A DNA stretch of 64,000 nucleotides from Ligula intestinalis (taxonomy: Eukaryota; Platyhelminthes; Cestoda; Diphyllobothriidea; Diphyllobothriidae), in assembly GCA_036362985.1 (NCBI GenBank), contig JAYGXS010000006.1, positions 12,781,683 through 12,845,682 of the forward strand. The letters run 5' to 3'. The position numbers and the translations under genes are program-made. The notes under the pieces were generated by a model, which saw only the letters and a program-made list of their open reading frames with translations, had not been told where the DNA came from and did not search any database. Below, piece after piece: positions 1 to 11,474 of the stretch; positions within the stretch are counted from its first letter, which is position 1; the number at the start of each line of letters is the position of its first letter.

Positions 1-744
1 CTATGTGTAAAGCTATTAAACTGCGTGTTTCAAGTTTTGTAACTGTCTGCCCCAAAAAACTATGTACAACCTCGTGGCCCAGGACAATTGGCCTCACCAA
101 CAAACTGAGGTATCATTGTTGCTCCCACGACACATACGTACAAATAGGGAACTCAAACGCCTTCTCGCTATATATCCCTTAAATATACTAATACTCATAC
201 TGAAGTGAGGATAATCCATTGCAAACAAAAAAACAGTGCCGAATGCGATTCTGATTTCAAATTCTACTTTCTTTTAGAATAATGAGCGTGACAGTGACGA
301 CTGGAGGGTGTTTAATATAAAATGCTATAATCTACTCAGATTGACAACTGTCCCTTGAAAATGAGCTAAGCTAGCCGGCTTACGAAATAAAATATGCAGG
401 CAGGCGGCATGTTAATATGCGAAGTAACAACGGATTATCAAAAGGCACGGTTGAACGAGGTGAGAGGAAACAGTAAGAGGTTTTCCTTCTCTACAACCGG
501 CTAGACTTTAAGGAAACGCAATGAACAACTGCGTGTATCGATTGCACTGTCTGCTCGGAAGAGGTAGGGCGGAGACAAAGAGAAAAGCCAGTTAACGGAC
601 GTGAATGACAATTCACAAGCACGGTCAAGATGCGGAAACTAATGTAGTTCTGGGGCATCAGTCTAGGTAAGGCACCAAAATCTAGATATGAAAACAGATT
701 TATTATGATTCTGGCAACACCCTTTTTAGAACAGAAGCATGTGA
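1..744. other. No recognisable gene
   Basis: I see no coding similarity, splice-consistent exon or clear repeat here. If the final USP5 exon lies beyond the left edge, this is intronic. Otherwise it is 3' flank. Confidence 0.3.
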
Positions 745-920
745 GGAGAAGATGACTCGATCGCTGGCAGGAAACAGTAGCTCATCTCGCTGCTGATGAA
801 TCCGCGACGGATGTCGAAACCTCAGGCGAATAAACGTATTGTCCCAGCGATCGAGACGTCTTCTTCTCAATTGCTTCCTGGGACTCGCATGTTCGCTTGT
901 ATTGGCACAGAAGCAATATT
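745..920 (+). mobile_element. Penelope-like element terminal fragment with hammerhead-like core
   Basis: The segment belongs to a repeat present at least four times in the window. It shares the stretches tcaggcgaataaa, attgtcccagcgatcga and gcatgttcgcttgtattggca with copies at 10.9 and 30.8 kb and, inverted, at 26.9 kb. CTGATGA at 793-799 is followed by a perfect ATCCG-CGA-CGGAT hairpin (800-812), then GTC and GAAAC (816-820), the order of a hammerhead core. The last part is CTC here where the other copies have GTC. Penelope-like retroelements are known to carry minimal hammerheads in their terminal repeats. Assignment to that class is inferred from this motif and from Penelope GIY-YIG ORFs elsewhere in the window. 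No protein remains in this copy. Confidence 0.6.
793..823 (+). ncRNA. Hammerhead-ribozyme-like motif (decayed)
   Basis: CTGATGA, a 5-bp hairpin, then GAAAC. Three nucleotides (GTC) separate the hairpin from GAAAC, so the canonical stem II closing pair is not formed. The cleavage-site triplet reads CTC instead of GTC, which disrupts the ACGU arm seen in related copies. Probably inactive. Confidence 0.4.
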
Positions 921-3090
921 CGTTGTTAGGAGACGCAAACTCAGAAACTGGAATGTCCGCGCAAATGACATTAGTTTTGATAAAATTATCTAAGGGAAGA
1001 GGAGACTTACTGCTTCACGAATTATGCGCCCAATAACGGCGTTTGGGAGGTAGAGGTCATCGGACTTCTCGGCCATGGCCACTGTATAAGAGGAAAGAAA
1101 AAACAATTCATGCAAACAAAGTCGGGCGCAAATGTGCTAATACTTCAAAGGCCCGGGATACCGGATGATCGTAGGCGTAAGATGGTGGTGGTTGCTGATT
1201 TTAGGAATTGAAAACAACCAGAATTAGGCAAGGCTAGTTATTCAGTTAACATAACAGCAATACTGAGAATATAAATCCAAGCATAATACCTTTCAAACTG
1301 TAAATAGCAGTTCATGTTCAACCGGCCGCATTTGCGGCAAAAGCGGTGAGTTTTTAGACTGGCAAGGGGAAAAAACGGTACTCGAGTCGTTCAAACTCAT
1401 GAAGAGGTAGGTTTACGACTGAACACGGCATACATAATAGGAGAAATCTGCGATCTGAGCAAGAAGCCGCCCAAGCTGAGGTCACTCCGATGATGCACGG
1501 TGCATTGGACAATACGCCCCCTGAACCCACTAATTCGGTTCGGTCTCGATTGTAACTGGCCCAACCCTTTAACCTCTTTGCTGTTTCACGATTCACCATG
1601 AACGGCCTCCATAGAATGTCTATACGCGACCGCAACACTATTTGTGGGTGTGAATTCATTTACAGTGAGTGACATGTGGCCAGCATCGTTCTCAAAGGAA
1701 CAAATATCTACCTGACGTACCGAAAAGAATTATCAATGCGCACCTAAGAGGTGCGAAGCCCTCATGTGAATAGGTTGTATAAAAACTCCCGCCCGATTAA
1801 TATAGAATGGTTGAGGCCGAAAAGTAGGGTAGATTCCCTATCACATGAAATATCAACCAAAATCTAAAATTTATTTTCGATTCGAACTAATTACTTAAGT
1901 AGGGTTGTAATACCGATTATCCTACAACCGCATCCTCAGAGAGTTCAGTCATTGCAGAATGCCAGCTTCGTAACGAGCCCCTTGCTGAGCGCCTTAAGAA
2001 AAACTATTTTATAAAGGATGGCAACTTAGTGGCATGATTTTTTTCATTGAGTTCCACTGGCCTTATAAATTCGTAAATGTTTTATGCAAAACATGAAAAA
2101 AATATTATTCTTTGTACTCTTGCGGTAGCAACCTAGATATCCTTCAAAATGTATACTTGAAGAAAGGTTATATTTTGGTTTTAAAATGTCTCTAAATTGC
2201 CGAATAATGTTGAACCCTACCGGCCGTTTCCACTCTACATGCTGTATAAATTCCGTCCAAGGAGAAGTACATACTTCCCCATAGTATGAATAAAATAAGA
2301 CATTATTCTCATAAAATTTTGCAATGGATGTGGATAGTGTTATATACATTATATACAACATTAATGGACGGATACGATGTAGCACGAATGAGCATTTCAT
2401 TGTCATTATATTGACAGAAACTCTTTAAAAGGTATACAATTGGAAGGCCTCATTTTCTACCAATTAAGTACAAAAAGCAAGGTTTTTGTGCATGTCTTCT
2501 ATAAAAGTATATTTGAACTTATAAGCCCACGTAAACTCGATGATAGAAATGACTACTGCATAAGTAGCATAATTGTGCTTTTTCCAGGCTGTCAGAATGA
2601 AGCTCGTTCAAAAGCCAGTATTCTGCCATGGCTTAAATCTCTGGAGGTTAGGTTGCAGACTAGTCAATATTACAACCCTACTAAAGTAATCTGTTCGAAT
2701 CGAGAAAAAAAAACATTCCATAACTTCGGTTAACGCTTCACGAGATATGGAATTAACCGTAACTACCAGCTGCTGGTCTTTACGGCTCAAGTCAGACTGA
2801 GAATGATGCATCACAATCTGGGGGCATTCAAATCTTTTAACGAAATGGTCATGCTCAGTCGAGCAGGTATGGAAGCTAGACAGTACACCGGTGTGGTGGC
2901 AGAACTCGATACATCTGCCGAGGGCTGAGGACATAAAAACTGCCGTCAACATCAATGGTGGAGGAAAAATCTGATTTTCAAATGGGTGTCTGTTGATACT
3001 TAGGCTTTAGAGCAAAAAAAAATCAAATGAATCGGGTGGGGGGAGAACTAGAGGCTCTGTGGTTGATATACGCAGATAAAATTGGCATGT
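921..3090. other. No recognisable gene; AT-rich noncoding DNA
   Basis: Short open frames on both strands (for example 1354-1659 and 2044-2406, minus) show no family motif and no splice-consistent extension. I treat them as chance frames. Confidence 0.3.
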
Positions 3091-3099
3091 ATTATCACA

Positions 3100-3500
3100 A
3101 GCTTGAGCATGCTCCAACAGGAGGCCTTATCGCAGGGAGTTAAGTGAGTTAAACCGTGCAACTGTGATCTTCAGACCATGGTTACATAGTGCAGAAGAGA
3201 AGTCGGTGAAGGCCAGAGTAGTAGGAAGAGTTTATTGTGTACACAACGGAAGAGGAGAATAGATTGACTTGGGAGAGATACGTCCGATCAGTAGGTTGAC
3301 CGGGCCCAAGTGAGGTCTTGGAGTAGTCGGGTCAGAGGACAGATAGAGGGATATCTTTCATTGGGTAGGTCGGCCTGGAGATTTTAGGCAGAGAGGCAAC
3401 TTGCGTCGGGCACGCGTGCACTACGACGCGAGCTAGTCAGGCAGGCACGACCCGCTACAGATGTACGGGTCTCTAACGGGGCCATAAGTGCCCTCAGACT
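3100..3500 (+). repeat. Dispersed repeat A, copy 1
   Basis: The stretch beginning cttatcgcaggg is closely similar to 43672-43960 in the same orientation. Shared blocks are gttaagtgagttaaacc, atggttac, aaggccagagta, attgtgtacac and gacttgggagaga. There is no open reading frame and no terminal repeat that I can define. Class unknown. Confidence 0.6.
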
Positions 3501-5152
3501 CACTACTGATATGGCATAACTCCAAATGCAAATTGACGTAAGAACTATGCAAACTTAGGACTTAAGTCGAAAGGAACGACGCCTAGCTGAGGTCGGTGCG
3601 TAAGTAGGCAGTGGAAACGCTAACTAGACGTAAGACACAATGATTGCAGCGCCGCGCAGACCTGAAATATTCTAAGCTAATCTCCGTAATCAAAGTTGCC
3701 ATGAAGTTGCATAATCCCGCACACGCTCCACCGGAACGCCTATTAAAACTTGATAACAAACACAACGTGCAGTCAAGAACAGTCTCTAAAGAATACCATA
3801 GGAAGCCGATCACACACGAAGGCCAAACAAAACCCAGGGACGTAACGAGTAGATGTAAATGTTTTTATCTGTGTTTAGCAGTCCCCGGCTAGGTTTTTGT
3901 TAAATCTGTAGAACGATGTAGAGGTTACGCACTAACGTAGTAAGGACACGCACTAAGGAGGGACAGATTGCATCATGCAAAAAAACGCTTTGACCAGTAG
4001 TTACCCATAGTAAGGTGCAGTGCGGCTTGAGTCTCAAAGCTTCATTTTTACCTTTCGGATGTGAGAATACTATCAGTGGCGTATCCGAAAGATAAAATTG
4101 ACATTGAAGACTCGAGCTGCAATACACCGGACAACCACATTTGGCTTGAGGGGCACTCACAGTCTTCAGAGTGAAATTCTGACCGGCCTTCGTCCACACT
4201 CCAAAGAACGCGATATATTCAGCTGGCAGAAATGATGTCGGCCTAGCAGACCTCAATGTCTACAAAAGGCTCCGAGATAAATGTCGATCGAGCTGACTGC
4301 TGTGGAAGGTTTAGCCGGACTGGTTTCAACCTGACAAGGTTTTTTTGTCAATAAGATTTTTACTCATAACAGCGCTCCCTATTTCTCCATTGAGCATTTT
4401 GAAAGACGGCAGGAGACAAGTCAGGCATGATTCTGAATTGTCCAACAATCAGAACATACTTAATGACCGAGGATGGATTATGTTCTCATCCACAAAACCA
4501 TCAAAAGCATTTCGCTGGAAGCACAATCTCATAGAGGCTATATCAAGTACGAGCCAAGTCACCCAAAATCTATATCCTGAGACGGATTCGGATGTATCCC
4601 ACCAGTTGGTAGTCTTCCAACCACGGCTTTTACCGCATCCTTACGGGTTCAAGCACATAGAGTTTATGTTGGATTTTTTCAGAATAAACGTCAATTACAA
4701 ACATACTTCCCACTACTGAAGCAAATAAGAACACCTTTTGATCACAGTCTTCCCTTGAAATGCCCACACTTGACAGAACGCCCGAACGCACGGTCAAAAT
4801 ACTCTGCTACTTCTACCAAAATCTTCGACACAGAAGCCCATTCGCTGCCTCCATCACGGACCTGATAGAGCAGCATTGGCCGCGAACCATTAGGCGACCC
4901 AGAAGAAATTAAATGTTTGCGAAATACCATAGAGCTTGTCAATACAGTGCCTTAGGCAATTGAGATACTAAGATAGAGCTTCTAATTTTGTCAGAGTGCG
5001 TGAAGTACAGCGCTGCTGACTCCGAGGACGCCTAAGGCCTCAACTTATAAAGCCCCCAAAACCGACTGGAGAGTTTAAGAGTAACGGAAGTAGAGGTGTC
5101 TAGGTCAGTGTATGCACGTTAACATTCGATAAGTACCCTCTAGGTGTAAAAG
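3501..5152. other. No recognisable gene upstream of the gypsy element
   Basis: Open frames such as 4345-4719 (plus) and 3900-4256 (minus) match no family I know and lack supporting splice structure. Nothing else stands out. Confidence 0.3.
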
Positions 5153-5157
5153 GATAC
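5153..5157. repeat. Target-site duplication of the gypsy element (left)
   Basis: gatac lies immediately before the 5' LTR and recurs exactly at 9815-9819 after the 3' LTR. Confidence 0.9.
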
Positions 5158-5483
5158 TGTTATGGAGACGCGAACGGTGACGCACTCAGGGCCCCGAGCT
5201 GACAGTGCATCCCAGATAAGCCAGGCCGGCAGACCGGCCGCGCGCGTCGTGAGCACACGTGACGCCCGCCCCCGCGTGCACATTGCAGCTGCAATGTTCC
5301 AGAACGTGCCGCGGTGTGGGAACCACGCCAGAACTACCCCTCTCGTCCGATAGGCCAGGAACAGTCTAGAAGGACCAGCGCGGCTGTACTGGACACGCTG
5401 ATTCATCCTTCCGCTGTCTCTGTGTTAGCCTGAATAAAGACTCTCACGATCAGACCGGCTTTGCCTGGTCTGGGGACATAACA
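5158..5483 (+). repeat. 5' LTR of the gypsy element
   Basis: 326 bp, TGTTATGG to ATAACA. It is nearly identical to the 3' LTR but lacks about 14 bp near its 3' end (the ttcttccaccta block kept at 9783-9795). An AATAAA at 5433-5438 is a plausible polyadenylation signal. Confidence 0.92.
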
Positions 5484-5505
5484 ACTGGCGACGCGGCCGA
5501 ACGAA
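5484..5505 (+). other. Probable primer-binding site
   Basis: actggcgacgcggccgaac follows the 5' LTR directly. The TGGCGAC start loosely resembles the TGGTGAC complement of a tRNA-Trp 3' end, the primer reported for CsRn1-like elements. Several mismatches make the tRNA assignment tentative. The same actggcgacg follows the LTR-like repeat at 41.45 kb. Confidence 0.5.
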
Positions 5506-5509
5506 CAGC

Positions 5510-6574
5510 ATGATCAGCCAAGAACAGATGAAAGAAACGCTGAAAGAAGTACTGGATGCCCAGCGGGAAAGCTTCATGGCACTTATTAAGGAAATGCAAG
5601 GAAATTGGGGGCCAGCTTCCACAGACAGCAAACGAAAGCAGATTGAGGACCGGATAGCTGAGTTCACATACGACCCGGACAGCGGTGTGAATTTCGCGGC
5701 CTGGTTCCGGATATATGAAGGACTGTTTGCAGAAGGAGCACAACTAGAGGATAAGACGAAGGTGGAGATTCTGCTGCTCAAGCTTGGTCAAAGAGAACAC
5801 AAACGCTACGTAAAGTTTGTATTACCTGAGAAGCCGGTTGACATATCATTTTCGGACACAGTTAGGAAATTGAAGTCTTTATTCCGTTTCTCTAAGTCGC
5901 TGTTTCACAGACGTTACGAATGTTTGAAGCTAGAGAGGCAGCCAGAGGAAGACTACTTTGACCTAGCCGGACGACTGAATGATGTATACCATCAAGCGGA
6001 GTTAGAAACTGCCATTAGCCAGCAGATAAAAGCACTCCTGTTTATTAAAGCTTTAGCGCTTCCTGAGGACGCTGACATCCGTACACGCCTCCTTGCTCAA
6101 TTAGATCAGAGAATTGAAATGACGGTCCAAGAGTTAGCGGAGGAGTGCGTTCGCATCATGAACATCAAAACCGACACTCGGCTGATTGGTGACACAAGCA
6201 ACCTGCCAGTGCGTGTGTACGAAGCAAAAGCCACCAAACCTAGGGAGAATTTTAGCTCCCCAAGGAAACCGAAAAAAGCCTGTTGGAAATGTGGCGGATG
6301 GCATTTTGTATCCGATTGCCCTTATCGCACTAGAAAGTGTTACAAGTGCTCCCAACTCGGTCATAAGGCAACCCATTGCCGTACCAAATCTTTAACTCCA
6401 AGAACGAGCTGTAATGCCATAACTCAAAGTGAATCACAGATCCTTAGTTGCGAAGATAGAAAATATTTGACGGTCAATCTAGATGGAGAGCCTATTACGT
6501 TGCAGGTTGACACAGCGTCAGACCTTACGATAATAGTAAAGGCATGTGGGAGGCTCTGGGAGCGCCAGAACTGA
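5510..6574 (+). CDS. Gag polyprotein with start of aspartic protease (gypsy element)
   Basis: A 354-residue frame starting shortly after the primer-binding site. The first ~220 residues look like a helical retrotransposon capsid. Two zinc knuckles follow: CX2CX3HX4C (CWKCGGWHFVSDC) and canonical CX2CX4HX4C (CYKCSQLGHKATHC). Near the end the frame reads VDTASD, the protease active-site loop (usually DTGSD/DTASD). It then runs out of frame near 6540, where the expected continuation is in the +1-shifted frame from 6544. Gag packages the element RNA; the protease would mature the polyprotein. The Gag part itself is uninterrupted. Confidence 0.88.
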   Translation: MISQEQMKETLKEVLDAQRESFMALIKEMQGNWGPASTDSKRKQIEDRIAEFTYDPDSGVNFAAWFRIYEGLFAEGAQLEDKTKVEILLLKLGQREHKRYVKFVLPEKPVDISFSDTVRKLKSLFRFSKSLFHRRYECLKLERQPEEDYFDLAGRLNDVYHQAELETAISQQIKALLFIKALALPEDADIRTRLLAQLDQRIEMTVQELAEECVRIMNIKTDTRLIGDTSNLPVRVYEAKATKPRENFSSPRKPKKACWKCGGWHFVSDCPYRTRKCYKCSQLGHKATHCRTKSLTPRTSCNAITQSESQILSCEDRKYLTVNLDGEPITLQVDTASDLTIIVKACGRLWERQN

Positions 6575-7070
6575 AGCCAACGACCGTCCATGCCTGGGCA
6601 TCAAATAATACACAGATGTTTTTGAGGGTGTTTTCCAGGCCACTATCGCTTTCGAGGAAAAGGCCTGGCTGTCTTACATTTATGTATCGAAGTCGAACAC
6701 TGATCTCCTTGGAAATAAGACTATATCCAAACTGGGTCTCTGGGATCGGCCATTCCAGGAGATATGCTGTGCGGTAACCATTACAGAAGAGGACCTGAAC
6801 CAGAAGTATGCCGAGCAGATGGAGATGTCAGCCGGAACGTGTACAAAGACTACAGTAAGCTTGAGGGTAAATCCTGGGAAAAATCCAGTCTTTAGACAGA
6901 GTAGACGCGTCCCATTTGCTATATAAACAGCCGTCGAGGAATAACTGGAGCGCTTGCAGCAGAAAGGCATAATCTGTCCCACAAATTATTCAGCATGGGC
7001 TGCTCCGGTTGTCGCCGTAAAGAAGCCTAACGGTAGGATAAGACTATGTGCAGACTACTCGACCGGGCTG
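6544..7070 (+). pseudogene. Protease to reverse-transcriptase N terminus, frameshifted
   Basis: Protease continues from 6544 in a different frame from Gag. From 6954 a further frame shows the start of reverse transcriptase: APVVAVKKPNGRIRLCADY is the typical gypsy fingers segment. The next segment, with motif A, is in yet another frame from about 7072. At least two frameshifts therefore separate Gag from the palm domain. No functional product is possible. Confidence 0.8.
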
Positions 7071-7071
7071 A

Positions 7072-8313
7072 ATGACGCATTGGAAGACTATCACTACCCC
7101 TTTGCCGACTGTAGAACACATTTTTGCCACCCTTAATGGAGGGAAAGTTTTCACGAGGATTGACCTTTCAGATGCGTACCTACAATTACCAGTTGATGAA
7201 GCAGCGCAGGAAATGCTGACGATTAACACACATAAGGGGTTGTTCAAATATACCCGTCTCAATTATGGCGTCAAGACGGCGCCTAGTATTTTTTAGCAGT
7301 TAATGGACACCATGCTTACAAATGTCCCTGGAACTCTGGCATATCTGGATGACATTTTGGTTGTCGGTCGTACGGACGAGGAGTTGCTCGAGAGACTTGA
7401 CAAGGTCATAGAAAATCTCATTGACTATGGCCAAAAAATCAACATGGAAAAGAGCGAGTTCCTGCGGAAAGAAATTCACTACTTGGGTTTTGTGGTAAGC
7501 GAGGCAGGACGATCCCCCGATCCAGAGAGAGTTGCCGCATTTAAGAATGTGAAGGTGCCTCAAAATGTTCGAGAGCTACAAGCAGTTATGGGCCTGGTCA
7601 GCTACTACTCACCATTCATTGCGGGACTACATAGTCTAAAGCCACCGTTAAACCGGCTACTTTGTAAAGATGTGAAATTTGAATGGTCCCCTGACTTTCA
7701 AGACGCCTTTGACAAAATAAAGGTGAAAATTAGTGAGTCGACTTTGCTTTCACATTTCGAAGCCGACAAAGAAACGATAGTCCAGGCGGATTCATCGGAG
7801 TATGGGCTAGGTGGCGTCCTTCTTCAGAAAGGTACCGATGGAAATATCCTGCCCTTGATGCATGTCGCACGGTCACTCACAAAAGCAGAAAGAAACTATA
7901 GTCAAATCGAGAAAGAGGTCCTGGCATTACAGAAGTTTCATCAATTCGTTTACGGAAGGCACTGTATGCTTCACACCTATCACCAACCACTCAAATTTTT
8001 ATTTGTCACGAATCGTGGTGTGCCGCAGTATGCGGCCAAGAGGATACAACGATGGAGTACTATTCTCCCGAGTTATGATTTCACAATTCAGTACGTGCCC
8101 ACTCAGAAATTTGGAGCTCCAGACGCTTTATCACGACTGAGTGGAGGTGACGAACACCAGGAAGACACTGTGGTCGCAAACACTTTGATAGAAGACGACG
8201 ACGAGTTTAGAGGTGTCATACGACAGCTACCTCTCACGGCCGAACACATCAGGGCAACCACTGCAGCAGATACTTTATTATGCCGAGTAAAGGACTTTAT
8301 ACGAATGGGTTGA
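7072..8313 (+). pseudogene. Gypsy reverse transcriptase and RNase H
   Basis: Motif A reads TRIDLSDAY and the catalytic motif YLDDILVV lies just after 7320. The thumb segment LGFVVSEAG and connection segment follow. RNase H begins around QADSSEYGLGGVLLQ (about 7780) and ends with the gypsy-type GAPDALSR. One TAG interrupts the frame at 7294-7296, immediately before QLMDT, where gypsy RTs normally have a glutamine; it looks like a CAG-to-TAG change. The frame ends at TGA 8311-8313, then continues in the same frame from 8314. Without these stops the domain would be intact, so decay looks recent. Confidence 0.88.
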
Positions 8314-9240
8314 CCCAAGGATGACAAGATACACCCAGCCATAAAGCCCTTCAAACACCGGAAAGATCAGTTGTACATAAGCGAAGAGTGCATCATGTAT
8401 GACGGCAGAGTGGTGATCCCAGCTAAACATAAGCAACAGGTTTTACGTGAACTCCACGCCGGACATCAAGGTATGACCCGTATGAAACAACTGGCCCGGA
8501 GTTACGTATATTGGCCAGGAATCGATGACAATGTAGAATCTTTCGTGCGAATTTGCGGCCCATGTGCACGTGAGGCTAAAAATCCCCCGAAAGTACAACC
8601 TGTGCCATGGCCATAGGTGATAAGACCGTGAATTCGAGTTCATATGGACTTCGCCGGCCCATTCTTCAACCGAATGTTTCTAGTAGTAGTAGATGCATGG
8701 TCGAAGTGGCTGGAAGTTTTCGATGTTGCAGCAGCTATCGCGGAGGCCACAGCAAAAAAGGTGGAGGAACTCATCTCTAGATATGGTATCCCTAAGGAGA
8801 TTGTGACCGATAATGGCACTCAGTTTACATCATCGCTGTTCCAACAGTTGTGCCAAAAATGGGGAGTTCGAAATGTCACGTCACCATCTTTTAAGTCCCC
8901 AATCGAACGGGCAGGCAGAACGGCTTGTGGGCACATTCAAGAGAGCGATGAGGAAAATGTGGGACGCTGGGGTGAAAATGGACTACTAAAATACGTTTCT
9001 CCTAGCCTACAGGACTACTCCGAGAGGAGATCTGGGTGGCCAAATGCAAGCAAAGCGGCTTTTGGGTCGACAACCCGATGTACGGCTGCAGTACTTAAGC
9101 CGAAGATCGGCCATCCACCCCGCCAAAGCAGTACTTTCGCGAGGGAGAAGAAGTGCTTGCCCGTAAATACAAGCCCGGCGAGAAACCACGGACAGAGGGC
9201 GTTGTCAGAAAGGCGAGAGGCGTTGTTTTGAGGTCGAAAC
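8314..9240 (+). pseudogene. Gypsy integrase
   Basis: The HHCC zinc-binding region is around 8440-8590 (LHAGHQG ... CGPCAREA). The catalytic core follows with MDFAGPF (first Asp) and TDNGTQF (second Asp). An in-frame TAG at 8614-8616 separates zinc domain and core. A frameshift near 8900 displaces the segment with the catalytic Glu (NGQAERLVGTF in the alternative frame). The C-terminal domain is scrambled. Integrase would insert the cDNA; this copy cannot. Confidence 0.85.
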
Positions 9241-9462
9241 GGCAGCAGGAAGAATCAAACGGCACGCAAATCAACTCAGACGCAGAGTCTCCTCGGGTGG
9301 CCAAATAGCACTCGATGTGCTATGTGATACTTTCGAGGGCCCGACTACCAGGGTAGAGACAAAGTCGTCACCACTGCCTATCCGAAAAAGTCATCGAAAA
9401 GTTCAACGGCCTAAACACCTCGTCGTGGACAAAAGCAGGAAGAAGTATGAGGTCCATCTTTC

Positions 9463-9474
9463 AAAAGAGGGAGG
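9463..9474 (+). other. Polypurine tract
   Basis: aaaagagggagg directly precedes the 3' LTR, the position and composition of a plus-strand priming tract. Confidence 0.8.
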
Positions 9475-9814
9475 TGTTATGGAAACGCGAACGGTAACGC
9501 ACTCAGGGCCCCGAGCTGACAGTGCACCCCAGATAAACCAGGCCGGCAGACCAGCCGCGCGCGTCGTGAGCACACGTGACGCCCGCCCCGCGTGCACATT
9601 GCAGCTAAAATGTTCCAGAACGTGCCGCGGCGTGGGAACCACGCCAGAACTATCCCTCTCGTCCGATAGGCCAGGAACAGCCTAGAAGGACCAGCGCGGC
9701 TGTACTGGACACGCTGATTCATCCTTCCGCTGTCTCTGTGTTAGCCTGAATAAAGGCTCTCACGATCAGAATCGGCTTTGCCTTCTTCCACCTACTGGTC
9801 TTGGGGACACAACA
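9475..9814 (+). repeat. 3' LTR of the gypsy element
   Basis: 340 bp, TGTTATGG to ACAACA, followed by the gatac duplication at 9815-9819. It differs from the 5' LTR by scattered substitutions and the ~14-bp block missing from the 5' copy. The divergence shows the insertion is not brand new. Confidence 0.92.
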
Positions 9815-9819
9815 GATAC

Positions 9820-10890
9820 CCTACATTTAACAAGCACTATCTAGATTGGTCTTCCAAACACGTACACGACTGCTGGCAAAGGGCCAGGACACGGATATCA
9901 AGCCTACTGGCACGAGCATACTACTTAATCCCTAATTTCTCGAATGTCACCCTGCACCATGCACAACATCACAGCCAAGATGTGAGATTTTTTCGTGATA
10001 ATTCGCCTTGTAAGAAAATAAATGGGTTTAAACCCTGCAGTCGCGCAAAATCTTTAGGGAAAATGGGTTGCCCTCTGGCTACTGCAAGAAATGCAGCGGA
10101 CAGACAGGTCAGCGCTGAAAACAAACAGACGGGCAAGGCAGAAGGAGAAAATAGAGGCTGCGTCTGATACACATTTCTTTAATAATCGGAGGAAGAGGAA
10201 AGAAACATGCGAGCGGACAGAGGAGTGAGCAAGAGATAAAGGTTAACATGAAAGGCGAGTTTTTACGTCGAGTTATTACTCGCGGGGGGCATCCACCCTA
10301 CGAAAGACGTAGAGGTAGGCATGTTGGAAGGGCGGGCATTCACTGCGAGCAACTTTCTCGTCGTTGAAAATGACCCACTCATTCGGACCTTCCGAGGGCG
10401 CGGGCTCACAGGCTGCGGTGACGCCAGGCACGCCCTTAGACAGAGCGGAGCGCTTGATGTGACAAACGTAGTGGCCGGACTGCAGGAAAAAAGGGGGGGA
10501 GGTGTTGCATTGAATTTATACAGTAACGAAAAATGTAAATTCAGGTAACAGGAGATGCTGCAGCATAAAACAATTATGTGTGCATGGACACTTGTTGCAG
10601 CCAATAGTGACAAGCCAAACTAGTCAAGTCAAATCAAGTTTATTAAAGGAAATATAGGCAAACGCCTTTGAACTCCCTATTGATACATAGTGCTTAGGAA
10701 ATGCATCGGCACAGCCGGACATTGCAAAGAAGTCGTTGGCACAATTGCAGGCGACTACTCGTTTGTTTCAAGTAATACACTCACATGTGGTGATGTCAGT
10801 TAACACGAGCCAGCAGTGTAACTGAGCAAGAAGAGCAGACAGTGAAAAAAAACTCCTAAGGCATGGCTCATAATTCAAAATGGAATCTCA
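9820..10890. other. No recognisable gene
   Basis: Flank of the gypsy element. Open frames here match nothing I recognise and have no splice support. Confidence 0.3.
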
Positions 10891-10892
10891 TT

Positions 10893-11050
10893 TGTGAGAA
10901 AGACAAGATTCGATCGCTGGGACAACACTTCGATTCGCGACGAGTGTCGAAACGTCAGGCGAATAAAATTATTGTCTCAGCGATTGAATATTCTTCTTTC
11001 CAATTACCTCCCGGGACTCGCATGTTCGTTTGCATTGGCAAAACTAAGAT
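10893..11050 (+). mobile_element. Penelope-like terminal fragment, copy 2
   Basis: Shares gtgtcgaaacgtcaggcgaataaa, attgtctcagcgatt and gcatgttcgtttgcattggca in order with copies at 0.8 and 30.8 kb. It retains the hammerhead 3' half CGAAACGTC. The CTGATGA part is replaced by diverged sequence (cgattcgcgacgag). Confidence 0.6.
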
Positions 11051-11474
11051 TGTTTGGTCAGTTTAAAAATATCCACATGATTAAAACATCTTGTAGTAAT
11101 GACTGCTTGTTTACTGCTCTAGGCTTCATCCGTCGTCCGGTTGTCAGTGGTGTCAGTAAACAACAGGCATGGGAAGAAGACGGAAAAGCCTTCAGTTGAG
11201 CATGCCCACTACAACCGAAACCAACGAAAATGGGATGGGAAATTGCGCTACAGACGGAGACTTGAACTCCAGTAGTGGTTATGCTTCCGTTCAATCTATT
11301 TAAACTACGCGCCTATTGCAATGGAGCTACTCAGGAGCCCATCAACTGCTGCCACATGCCTTCACTGGTCAAGCAGGCTAGTGATTTGATCGCACATAGT
11401 TAACAAAAACATCGTCGTCACACCGTAACTGTTGGTTCATTAGGCGCACATTGAGCAAATAGATAAAAACATAC

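Larger units (their letters stand above)
5158..9814 (+). mobile_element. Ty3/gypsy-type LTR retrotransposon, full length but decayed
   Basis: The element is 4,657 bp, bounded by two similar LTRs (TGTTA...AACA) and a perfect 5-bp duplication, gatac. Order inside is gag with two zinc knuckles, protease, reverse transcriptase with YLDD, RNase H and integrase, the Ty3/gypsy order. The coding region is broken by at least three frameshifts and three in-frame stops, so it is not autonomous. The internal region is short for a gypsy element, as in compact CsRn1-like lineages of flatworms; that resemblance is an impression. It lies just downstream of the last USP5 exon found, so it may sit in the final USP5 intron. 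Confidence 0.93.

Noticed and set aside
5140..5406. ORFs in the gypsy LTRs
   Set aside because: They are chance frames in a GC-rich LTR, found again in the 3' LTR.
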